This document shows, in pieces, positions 35,953 to 50,000 of a DNA stretch of 64,000 nt. Position numbers and translations under genes: made by a program. The stretch spans positions 47,516,758-47,580,757 of the forward strand of contig OX485805.1 of NCBI GenBank assembly GCA_950295325.1. The letters are read 5' to 3'. The notes beneath the pieces were generated by a model. That model was not told where the DNA came from. It saw only the letters and a list, made by a program, of their open reading frames with translations, and did not search any database. Every line of letters starts with the position of its first letter. Position 1 is the stretch's first letter. The stretch is from Polytrichum commune (Eukaryota; Streptophyta; Polytrichopsida; Polytrichales; Polytrichaceae).

Positions 35953-36499
35953 CCCGGGTACGCAACTCCCGTATTATATGGTCCTGATTATAATCACTTA
36001 TAATGCGTTTTAGTCCAATATTGAGTGATACAATTTGTTTTAATGTAGGAAACCCTTGTAGCCCTTCTAACAAGGAATCCAAAAATGTAATTATATATAA
36101 GAAATGAATATATTTTGAAGCATATAATTGCATTAAAAACCTAATTATATGATTTTTTTAATACAGGTACCATAGGTCAAACTACCCAACTTTTTGGACT
36201 TTTTAATAAAATTTTAACATTGTGAATGAATTATAATTTTAATGGGAGGCAACTATTCGTGGCTTATAATTTTAATGGGAGGCTTAATAAATATGCAACC
36301 CAACTTTTTTTTCATCTCATTTTATTTAATTTGGTCTTTACCCAACTTTTTTTCATCTCATTTTATTTAATTTGGTCTTCACCCAACTTTTTGATCATTT
36401 TAATTTGATATAATTTGATATAATTTTTACAAAAGCCGTCCTCTAAGCCATTTTAAGTACGATGCCCCCTGCGTATAATATGGGAGTTGCGTACCCGGG
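35953..36499. mobile_element. hAT-like MITE, 547 bp, 8-bp target duplication
   Basis: The left end CCCGGGTACGCAACTCCC and the right end GGGAGTTGCGTACCCGGG are perfect inverted repeats over 18 bp and extend imperfectly for about 26 bp. Both sides are flanked by CATTTCAT (35945-35952 and 36500-36507), a perfect 8-bp duplication. The length of the duplication points to hAT, though other 8-bp superfamilies exist. The interior is AT-rich, with an internal tandem copy of CCCAACTTTTTTTCATCTCA at about 36300-36390 and no transposase. Confidence 0.85.
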
Positions 36500-36507
36500 C
36501 ATTTCAT

Positions 36508-39280
<2,773 letters not shown>

Positions 39281-39289
39281 GTTAAGCTA

Positions 39290-39640
39290 ATAAAAATTCA
39301 GCAGACTCCTTGTAACACAGCAGTCAATCAAGAAGGCTTAAACTATGTATCTCGCCTTCAACAATTTATATCTAATTCAAATCTTATTCAAATCAAACGT
39401 TCTATATGACCCTGGAGAGATATTAAAAAGATGTATTCGATAAAAATATGTGATTAGAAAGGTAAGCCGAAGTGAACCCAGCAGATCCTCTGTAATGCAG
39501 CAGTCAACCAAAAGTTCTCAAACTATGTGTCCCATCTTCCACAATTCATATCTAATTTAAATCATGCTCAAATCAAAATTTCTAAGCCATTTTGGAAAGA
39601 TATACAAAAGTTCTACTTGAGAAAAATATAACTTCTTAGA
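39290..39640. repeat. Two diverged tandem units of about 190 bp
   Basis: Shared blocks are CAGCAGA(C/T)CCT.TGTAA..CAGCAGTCAA, AAACTATGT.TC.C.TCTTC and CA.TTCATATCTAAT. Only two units are clear. Confidence 0.5.
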
Positions 39641-40413
39641 ATTGAAATTTCTATTGGGCTCGCAGGTCTGATCCAGCAGCCGCTACCCACAAGACCACCC
39701 AGTTTTTCTACTCCATCTTTGAAAATCCATAATTAATTGTCATCTTAACCAAATCACAAATGGGAAACGGCTATGGATAGCTATAGGAAATCTCTCTAAG
39801 AAAAAAATGATAAGTATCTTGTTCTAGCTTTTGAACTAAGCCTTCAGGGCATTGGCAGATGAGGTCTACAATGCCTCTATTCAAAACTCTACCATCCAAT
39901 CTACCTCTACAAAAGAAGGAATAATTTTGTTGGTGTGTTAATAAACACACATTCTAACTAGGTGAGATAGTAGAAGAGGTTCTCAAGCCTTTCTTTTAGG
40001 CCATTAAGAATGCATGCTAAAGGATTTTTTCCTAACTACATTGAAGCAGACTTTCGCCCAAGCATTAGAAGAAGAGAGAGAGCTACAAGGTGGAAGGAGG
40101 GGTTTTTAAACCCTCTCACAAAAGGGTTGGACCCCTCCTCCACCGGCTCCATTTTTTTAAACCCTTTCCCGAAATTTTGGCTCGGGGGTTTTTCCGGTTG
40201 AGGTTGCCACCCTCTCGCCGAGGTGGCTCCGACGGGTACCTTAAAAATATTTCTAATTTTTCCGCCATCGAGTTGGTAAGGGGGCAAGTGGGCAAGTAGC
40301 CCCCTTGCTCTCTTTCTAATTTTCTTCAAAAGTCTTCAAGCCGATTTTGTCTTCTTGCAAAACACCTCCAATAGTCTTGTGTGCCTTACACTAACTAATA
40401 AACTAACACTTAC

Positions 40414-40693
40414 TTAGCTAACATCTACTAACATTTGCTTAATAGCTAGCATCTACTAACATTTGCTTAATAGCTAGCATCTACTAACATTTGCTTAATA
40501 GCTAGCATCTACTAACATTTGTTTAATAGCTAGCATCTACTAATATTTGCTTAATAGCTAGCATCTACTAACATTTGCTTAATAGCTAGCATCTACTAAC
40601 ATTTGTTTAATAGCTAGCATCTACTAATATTTGCTTAATAGCTAGCATCTACTAACATTTGCTTAATAGCTAGCATCTACTAATATTTGCTTA
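40414..40693. repeat. 28-bp tandem array, about 10 units
   Basis: Unit TAGCTAGCATCTACTAACAT followed by TTGCTTAA. Variant units (TTGTTTAA, AATATTTG) recur in the same order, giving an 84-bp higher-order period. It ends about 190 bp before the truncated start of the beta-glucosidase fragment. Confidence 0.9.
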
Positions 40694-41829
40694 GCTAGTT
40701 GCTTTTACTAGCTAGTTGTTTTTATTAGCTAGCCTATTTTTTCTACTTTGCTATCTTCTAGCACTACTTAGTTTCATTTTGACCTTCCTTCTTCTAGGCT
40801 AAATGCTAAATGAACTAATTTTCCCTAAATTCCCTATCAATTCTAACTTCTAATGCTAACATTCTAACTAAAAGTGATCCCGCGGAGTGGTGGACCATTC
40901 AAAGGGTTCACAGACGCGTTTGTGGAATTTGCGCGTTTATCATTTCAATTGTTTGGTGATCGCGTGAAGCACTGGATCACGTTTAATGAGGTCCATAAAT
41001 TTGCAATTCAGGGATATTCCTTAGGAACATTGGCCCCCGGCCGGTGTTCTTCAGCTTATGGAAATTGCACTGCAGGAAATTTGTCGACGGAGCCTTACAT
41101 AGTTGCACACAATTGTCTAAAAGGGCATGCAGAAGTTGTGAGGATTTATCGAAGTGAATTCAAGGTAATCCAATATTAACACCAGAAATGTTTGCAGAAC
41201 CCCTGACTTGCAAATTATAACGTAATTTCATGCATGGAGAGGTCCAAGTTGTTCATGAACCTGGACTCATGAATTGCAAAGTATGTTTGAAGTGTGGGGA
41301 GTGAATCTCCAATGCTGTATCGTACCTGTATTGGTATGATACAAAAGTATCATAATGGTGTCATAGGAATGACAGTGGATTCTGCCTGGTATGAGCCTCT
41401 TCAAAATAACTCTGTAGATCGCGATGCGTCAAATAGGGCCATGGAATTTGAGCTTGGTTGGTGAGTGTTCAGTTCTTTAAAATGTTTTTGGTATCAGGTT
41501 ATGCTTTAAGTTTTTGTGAGCTTCAACTTCATTTATACATATCTATACTATCCAAGAATTTTCACGTGGTGTCACTGCTGTAGGTTTCTGGATCCCATTT
41601 TCTTTGGGGAATATCCCAAATCAATGCAGCTGGGCCTGGAAACACAGTTGCCTCGATTTACAGCTGAAGAAAAGGACCGGATCAAAGGTTCTTATGATTT
41701 TGTAGGATTCAACCATTACACATCACAGTATGCCACAGTCGACAAATCAAGTGCTTCTAACGATAATCGTGTGACCTTCACTCGTAAGTGCATTCCTCAC
41801 TCCTACTTAATGTTGATGGGTCTTGACTA

Positions 41830-42259
41830 CTAAGGGTGAGTTTCCATGTTGGTTGCGTGCCCACTAGATTCTAGTGTGAATAAGAACAACCCTGCCCAAA
41901 TGTAGAGGGAATCTGGTGGGGTAGGGTCCGTATGTGACCATTAGCTACTCCCGTCTTCTCAAATCCACGCCCATTTATTAACCTCCTCCTCCCAGTTATC
42001 AAGGATGGAGTTCTAGACCAACATTGGTTCTCTTGAGTCTTCAACCAATCTTAATCCTTCAGTGACCGGCACTTGTAGGTTAAAGATTCTTTAATGGGCG
42101 CATGGAAATCTAGGGGCCCGTGTCCATGGCCCTTCACATTCTAGCGGGCTGTGAGATTGTGGTTGGGTGCTGGTTTGTGCTTAACTCCATGTGACACTTC
42201 TGACACACTATTATCTAGAATCTAGTGGGTGAGCGGCCTACATGGAAATTCACCCTAAG
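41830..42259. mobile_element. MITE with TIR CTAAGGGTGAGTTTCCATG
   Basis: Left end CTAAGGGTGAGTTTCCATGT and right end CATGGAAATTCACCCTAAG. The arms continue for about 45 bp to CCCACTAGATTCTAG / CTAGAATCTAGTGGG. It lies in the last intron of the GH1 pseudogene. No ORF. Confidence 0.75.
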
Positions 42260-42260
42260 T

Positions 42261-42478
42261 GGTTACTTTTTCCGATTTTTCCCATTTCTCCTAGAATATG
42301 AGACATATGGTAAGTACATGATAGTTAGCATATCCCAATTGAGGTTGTGGCCACTTTCCTCATGATATTTGGAGCTCATATGAATATCTTTGTCAATGTC
42401 TTTTTGGTACGCGTTCTTGGAACCACATAAAAAACCATACACCACTTAAATATAGGTGTCCAATTATGAAAAGTAACC
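42261..42478. mobile_element. MITE, GGTTACTT family, short copy (218 bp)
   Basis: Starts GGTTACTTTTTCCGA and ends AAAAGTAACC. It shares TCATATGAATATCTT, TTTTTGGTACGCGTTCTT and CACCACTTAAATATAGGTGTC with the other copies. It abuts the MITE at 41830-42259. Confidence 0.8.
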
Positions 42479-43493
42479 AAATAAGGGTTGTCTACCTAAG
42501 TTGTTGGGATTTTTATTTTTTCCATAGGGATTATCATTCAAGTTTCTTCCACATAGAAGGTGATTGCCCCATTGGAGTGCAAGCATGGTAAAGTGGACCA
42601 AAAAATTGCTCTGGTATACTAAAATCATCATTTTTTTGGTCAAAGGCCTAAAAGTAGTAGCAAAGCGTTATTCAAATTGGAATTTTATTTATAATGACCT
42701 CTATTGTTGTGTTAAATATTCAAATGTAGAATATGAAGTTTTCAATATATGTTGAGATCTTCAATAGTTAGCATCAAAAGTGATGCTCAAAAGCAAATGG
42801 TTGAGTCTAATTCTGAACGTAGCTTTCATGACCTTACTTATTTTGAAGTTGCAAATTTTTTATACTCCTTGTATTCATTATCCATTTGAGGGCGCCATCA
42901 CAAAAGTTTGTAGAACACCATCAATTTAATGGAATTTTACCATTTTAAACAAATTTTGGACAGTCACTTGTTCAATATCACCTACTTGCACACCACTTGC
43001 ACCGTCTTTTGAAACATGTAGACTTTTCTTGAAATTTTTTTGGTCATCATAAATTGCTCGGCTTTGTAGATCAATATGTTTTTTAAATGTCTATGATTTT
43101 TTTCTTCACAAGATTCAAAGTTATTGTATAGTTTTGAATCACTTTCACTGAACACTAAGAAGGGATCAAGAGTTGTCCACTTGACCGTGCTTGCACCCAC
43201 CTAAAGATGTGATCTAATATTTTATGATCGACTTTTTGTTGAATTGTCTCAATGTATTTCCTTTCTATACTAACGTCCACTTTATGTGTACTGATATGCT
43301 ATTGGGTGTCATGATGTGCAGTGAAATGAAATGGGACTCTCATTGGCCCTCAGGTGCTTTAAGATCTCAGATTATGTAATTTAAACATTGCATCGCCTTG
43401 TCAAATATCATCAAACCAAAAATGGACAAGTGTACACAAACAATTTCACTAGTTATTTGAAGTTTTTATCCCCCCCTGTCTATGTGATCACAG
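42479..43493. other. AT-rich sequence within the GH1 pseudogene intron
   Basis: No exon, RNA or clear repeat recognised. Confidence 0.4.
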
Positions 43494-44034
43494 GCAGGTT
43501 CAGAATGGCTCCATGTGGTGCCCTATGGGATGCGAAAGAGCCTCGCGTGGATTTGAGCTCGGTATAACAATCCAATTGTTTATATCACAGAAAATAGTAA
43601 AATAATCACCTTTCTAACAAGCATCATCTCATCGTGCTACCAAATGCAATTCATAATGATTGTCTTTTCAACTTAAAGAATCAGAGAACACTATATTCGT
43701 TAATTTGGGTTTTTTTGGGCATTTTGAGACATTTACAAATCGAAGAACATGGATAAAATGACACAAATATTGGAGATTATTGTAAGATGCCAATACTTTG
43801 AAGCGGGTGTTCATATCAAGGAACCAAAAAAGAACTGATATCGAGATGGTTTAGGAAGAACAATCCAAACATTAGATCATATTGAAGGGGAAATCATATG
43901 ACACTTATTGCAAATAAAATATACAACGTATGGCATGTAAATCAAATAGCATGCTAACACCACACATCCATTGCAAAGTGCAACCCAAAATCATCTTGCC
44001 TATGGCCCAAAACCCTATGCCTACTCTGGCCTAT

Positions 44035-47000
44035 CTAGCCTTGGAGATAGCATCTTTTTCTTTTGCAGCGGATTTCCAATGCCCGACATCTCATGAAATT
44101 GAGCTCCTCCAGGGCTACGAGGTTGCTCACTCCAACAGGGCACTCTTCCAAAGCCTCACATTCAAACATGTGCAATATTCTTAGTTTCGTCAAGTTGCCA
44201 AAGCTTTCCGGGATCGTTTTCAATGCCCCACATCTTGCGAAATGGAGCTCCTCCAGGGCTACAAGGTTGCTTACTCCAACACGGAACTCCTCCAATGCCT
44301 CACATTCAAACATGCACAGTATTTTCCATTTTGTCAAGTTGCCAAAGCTTTCCGGGATCCTTTTCAATGCACGACATGTCCCGAAATTGAGCTCCTCCAG
44401 GGCTACGAGGTTGCTCACTCCAACAGGGAACTCCTCCAAAGCCTCACATTTAAACATGCACAATATTTTCAATCTTGTCAATTTGCCAAAGCTTTCCGGG
44501 ATCCTTTTCAGTGCCCGACATGTTCCAAAAATGAGCTCCTACAGCGCTACGAGGTTGCTCACTCCAACAGGGAACTCCTCCAAAGCCTCACATTCAGACA
44601 TGTCCAATATTTTGAGTTTCGTCAAGTTGCCAAAGCTTTCCGGGATCCTTTTCAGTGCCCGACATGTCCCGAAATTAATCTCCTCCAGGCCTACGAGGTT
44701 GCTCACTCCAACAGGGAACTCCTCCAAAGCCTCACATTCATACATGCGAAGTATTTTCAGATTTGTCAAGTTACCAAAGCTTTCCGGGATCCTTTTCAGT
44801 GCCCGACATGTCCCGAAATTAATCTCCTCCAACGCTACGAGGTTGCTCACTCCAACAGGGAACTCCTCCAAAGCCTCACATTCATACATGCGCAGTATTT
44901 TCAATTTTGTCAAGTTGCCAAAGCTTTCCGGGATCCTTTTCAGTGCCCGACGTCTCCCGAAATTGAGCTCCTCCAACGCTACGAGGTTGCTCACTCCAAC
45001 AGGGAACTGATCCAAAGCCTCACATTCAGACATGTCCAATTTTTTGAGTTTCGTTAAGTTGCCAAAGCTTTCCGGGATCCTTTGGAGTCCCCGACATGAC
45101 CCGAAATTGAGCTCCTCCAACGCTACGAGGTTGCTTACTCCAACAGGGAACTCCTCCAAAGCCTCACATTCAGACATGTCCAATTTTTTGAGTTTCGTCA
45201 AGTTGCTAAAGCTTTCCGGGATCATTTTCAATGCCCGACATCTTGCGAAATTGAGCTCCTCCAACGCTACGAGGTGCCTCACTCCAACAGGGAACTCCTC
45301 CAAAGCCTCACATTCAGACATGTCCAATATTTTGACTTTCGTCAAGTTGCCAAAGCTTTCCATGATCCTTTTCAGTGCCCGACATCTTGAGAAATGGAGC
45401 TCCTCCAGGGCTACGAGGTTGCTTACTCCAACAGGGAACTCCTCCAAAGCCTCACATTCAGACATGTCCAATTTTTTGAGTTTCGTCAAGTTGCCAAAGC
45501 TTTCCGGGATCATTTTCAATGCCCGACATCTTGCGAAATTGAGCTCCTCCAACGCTACGAGGTTCCTCACTCCAACAGGGAACTCCTCCAAAGCCTCACA
45601 TTCAGACATGTCCAATTTTTTGAATTTCGTCAAGTTGCCAAAGCTTTCCGGGATCATTTTCAATGCCCGACATCTTGCGAAATTGAGCTCCTCCAACGCT
45701 ACGAGGTGCCTCACTCCAACAGGGAACTCCTCCAAAGCCTCACATTCAGACATGTCCAATATTTTGACTTTCGTCAAGTTGCCAAAGCTTTCCATGATCC
45801 TTTTCAGTGCCCGACATCTTGAGAAATGGAGCTCCTCCAGGGCTACGAGGTTGCTTACTCCAACAGGGAACTCCTCCAAAGCCTCACATTCAGACATGTC
45901 CAATTTTTTGAGTTTCGTCAAGTTGCCAAAGCTTTCCGGGATCATTTTCAATGCCTGACATCTTGCGAAATTGAGCTCCTCCAACGCTACGAGGTTCCTC
46001 ACTCCAACAGGGAACTCCTCCAAAGCCTCACATTCAGACATGTCCAATTTTTTGAATTTCGTCAAGTTGCCAAAGCTTTCCGGGATCATTTTCAATGCCC
46101 GACATCTTGCGAAATTGAGCTCCTCCAACGCTACGAGGTTCCTCACTCCAACAGGGAACTCCTCCAAAGCCTCACATTCAGACATGTCCAATTTTTTGAG
46201 TTTCGTCAAGTTGCCAAAGCTTTCCGGGATCATTTTCAATGCCCGACATCTTGCGAAATTGAGCTCCTCCAACGCTACGAGGTTCCTCACTCCAACAGGG
46301 AACTCCTCCAAAGCCTCACATTCATACATGTCCAATTTTTTGAGTTTTGTCAAGTTGCCAAAGCTTTCCGGGATCATTTTCAATGCCCGACATCTTGCAA
46401 AATTGAGCTCCTCCAACGCTACGAGGTTCCTCACTCCAACAGGGAACTCCTCCAAAGCCTCACATTCAGACATGTCCAATTTTTTGAGTTTCGTCAAGTT
46501 GCCAAAGCTTTCCGGGATCATTTTCAATGCCCGACATCTTGCGAAATTGAGCTCCTCCAACGCTACGAGGTTCCTCACTCCAACAGGGAACTCCTCCAAA
46601 GCCTCACATTCATACATGTCCAATTTTTTGAGTTTTGTCAAGTTGCCAAAGCTTTCCGGGATCATTTTCAATGCCCGACATCTTGCAAAATTGAGCTCCT
46701 CCAACGCTACGAGGTTCCTCACTCCAACAGGGAACTCCTCCAAAGCCTCACATTCAGACATGTCCAATTTTTTGAGTTTCGTCAAGTTGCCAAAGCTTTC
46801 CGGGATCATTTTCAATGCCCGACATCTTGCGAAATTGAGCTCCTCCAACGCTACGAGGTTCCTCACTCCAACAGGGAACTCCTCCAAAGCCTCACATTCA
46901 GACATGTCCAATTTTTTGAATTTCGTCAAGTTGCCAAAGCTTTCCGGGATCATTTTCAATGCCCGACATCTTGCGAAATTGAGCTCCTCCAACACTACGA

Positions 47001-50000
47001 GGTTCCTCACTCCAACAGGGAACTCCTCCAAAGCCTCACATTCAGACATGTCCAATTTTTTGAGTTTCGTCAAGTTGCCAAAGCTTTCCGGGATCATTTT
47101 CAATGCCCGACATCTTGCGAAATTGAGCTCCTCCAACGCTACGAGGTTCCTCACTCCAACAGGGAACTCCTCCAAAGCCTCACATTCAGACATGTCCAAT
47201 TTTTTGAATTTCGTCAAGTTGCCAAAGCTTTCCGGGATCATTTTCAATGCCCGACATCTTGCGAAATTGAGCTCCTCCAACGCTACGAGGTTCCTCACTC
47301 CAACAGGGAACTCCTCCAAAGCCTCACATTCAGACATGTCCAATTTTTTGAGTTTCGTCAAGTTGCCAAAGCTTTCCGGGATCATTTTCAATGCCTGACA
47401 TCTTGCGAAATTGAGCTCCTCCAACGCTACGAGGTTCCTCACTCCAACAGGGAACTCCTCCAAAGCCTCACATTCAGACATGTCCAATTTTTTGAATTTC
47501 GTCAAGTTGCCAAAGCTTTCCGGGATCATTTTCAATGCCCGACATCTTGCGAAATTGAGCTCCTCCAACGCTACGAGGTTCCTCACTCCAACAGGGAACT
47601 CCTCCAAAGCCTCACATTCAGACATGTCCAATTTTTTGAGTTTCGTCAAGTTGCCAAAGCTTTCCGGGATCCTTTTCAGTGCCCGACATCTTGAGAAATG
47701 GAGCTCCTCCAGGGCTACGAGGTTCCTCACTCCAACAGGGAACTCCTCCAAAGCCTCACATTCATACATGTCCAATTTTTTGAGTTTCGTCAAGTTGCCA
47801 AAGCTTTCCAGGATCATTTTCAATGCCCGACATCTTGCAAAATTGAGCTCCTCCAACGCTACGAGGTTCCTCACTCCAACAGGGAACTCCTCCAAAGCCT
47901 CACATTCAGACATGTCCAATTTTTTGAGTTTCGTCAAGTTGCCAAAGCTTTCCGGGATCATTTTCAATGCCCGACATCTTGCGAAATTGAGCTCCTCCAA
48001 CGCTACGAGGTTCCTCACTCCAACAGGGAACTCCTCCAAAGCCTCACATTCAGACATGTCCAATTTTTTGAATTTCGTCAAGTTGCCAAAGCTTTCCGGG
48101 ATCATTTTCAATGCCCGACATCTTGCGAAATGGAGCTCCTCCAACGCTACGAGGTTGCTCACTCCAACAGGGAACTCCTCCAAAGCCTCACATTCAGACA
48201 TGTCCAATTTTTTCAATTTTGTCAAGTTGCCAAAGCTTTCCGGGATCCTTTTTAGTGCCCGACATGTCTCGAAATCGAGCTCCTCCAACGCTACGAGGTT
48301 GCTCACTCCAACAGGGAACTCCTCCAAAGCCTCACATTCCCACATGGGCAATATTTTCAATTTTGTCAAGTTGCCAAAGCTTTCTGGGATCCTTTTCAGT
48401 GCCCGACATGTCCCAAAATCGAGCTCCTCCAACGCTACGAGGTTGCTCACTCCAACAGGGAACTCCTCCAAAGCCTCACATTCAAACATGCACAGTATTT
48501 TCAATTTTGTCAAGTTGCCAAAGCTTTCCGGGATCATTTTCAATGCCCGACATCTTGCGAAATTGAGCTCCTCCAACGCTACGAGGTTGCTCACTCCAAC
48601 AGGGAACTCCTCCAAAGCCTCACATTCATACATGCGCAGTACTTTTAGTTTCGTCAAGTTGCCAAAGCTTTCCGGGATCCTTTTCAGTGCCCGACATGTC
48701 CCGAAAGTGAGCTCCTCCAACGCTACGAGGTTGCTCACTCCAACAGGGAACTCCTCCAAAGCCTCACATTCAAACATGCGCATTATTTTCAATTTTGTCA
48801 AGTTGGGAAACTTTCCGGGATCCTTTTCAGTGCCCGACATGTCCCGAAAGTGAGCTTCTCCAACGCTACGAGGTTGCTCACTCCGACAGGGAACTCCTCC
48901 AAAGCCTCACATTTAGACATGTCCAATATTTTTAGTTTCGTTAAGTTGCCAAAGCTTTCCGGGATCATTTTTAAACATCGACATTTGGAAAATGATAATT
49001 TTTCCAAGCATGACATGTTGGCTAGCTGAATAGAGGTGCCATCAAGGTCTTCACAATTGAAGAAGCATAACTCTTCTAAGGTGACGAGTTTATCAACTCC
49101 AATGAGGAATTCATCCAATTGTTTGCAATTTGAGAATGATAATTCCCGGATCTGCATCATATTCAAGTATTCACAAGAAATTGATCCCAACAAATTGCAA
49201 TTGGACATCGCAAGGTATCGCAAATTTTGGAGATTTTCTAGTGTATCAATGAAAAACTTCCCAATGAATTGGTTTGTCAACATTGTAGAGTCAATGCGTT
49301 TGGGTGAGAACTGGATGTCCAACCATTTAAGATTGGGTGATTTCTTCACAATAGCAGAAAGCAGGTTAACATTTTCACAAAATCGGACTTGGAGTAGACA
49401 AAGCTTTTCCATCGATTTTATTTCCACATCTCCTTCACACGTTGACTTGTTTTCCAAATTTGTAATTGATAGGCCTTGGACAAGTTCTATGCCCTACATA
49501 CACAACAAAACACATGAGTTGATTTGTTTCCATCTCGAATACAATGGATTTAGAGCTATTGGCATATTATATAACTTTTGCAATTTAATAGAACTTGTCA
49601 AGAAGTTAATAAGGAATATCAACTTGTACAAAACCCAAACTATATACCTTTTCTTTACAACGATTGACGAATGTCGGGTAACTTATATTAAAAATTCGAG
49701 TCCCCGTAAAATCCTTTTCCGTAATCAGACGGCCCATCTCACGCAATTGATCATGAATGTAAAAACCTTCCCAGTCATTCACTTTCAACAATGATTTTTC
49801 TTGAAGCCTTTTCAAGACATTTTTGGCAATGTTGATATCACCATCCCACATTCTAAGATATGATTCTTTTGTTGGATAAACACCATCAAGATATGCATCT
49901 TTACAAAAGAAACATGCTATGTCTAGAAACATGTTTCTTTCTAGATCATTTAGCTCATCAAAGCTTATCCTCAATGTCTTCCAAATCTTCTCATCTGAAC

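Larger units (their letters stand above)
40880..43606 (+). pseudogene. Beta-glucosidase (GH1) pseudogene, truncated
   Basis: Exon pieces of a plant glycoside hydrolase family 1 enzyme. They are 40880-41164 (LFGDRVKHWITFNE with the acid/base Glu, but NEV for the usual NEP), 41348-41460 (GVIGMTVDSAWYEP, EFELGW), 41584-41783 (FLDPIFFGEYPKSM, YDFVGFNHYTSQY) and 43494-43606 (GSEWLHVVPYGMRK, ARYNNPIVYITEN with the nucleophile Glu). Splice sites and phases between the first three pieces are intact. The fourth has TGA where Lys of the WIKARYNNP motif is expected. The N-terminal about 130 residues and everything after the nucleophile strand are missing. MITEs fill the last intron. It cannot make an enzyme. 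Confidence 0.85.

Noticed and set aside
40414..40693. CRISPR-like array
   Set aside because: Units are contiguous 28-bp tandem repeats with no spacers, in a plant nuclear context.
45826..47694. 622-codon plus-strand ORF, and similar long plus-strand frames across 44.06-48.85 kb
   Set aside because: They are the antisense of the 144-bp LRR units. The minus strand continues a gene with kinase and NB-ARC exons and proper LRR residues.
44539..48840. 1,433-codon minus-strand ORF as a stand-alone LRR protein starting at Met 48840
   Set aside because: The Met arises only in the frame reached after the 1-bp deletion. LRR sequence continues upstream in exon 3 in the other frame and on to the NB-ARC.
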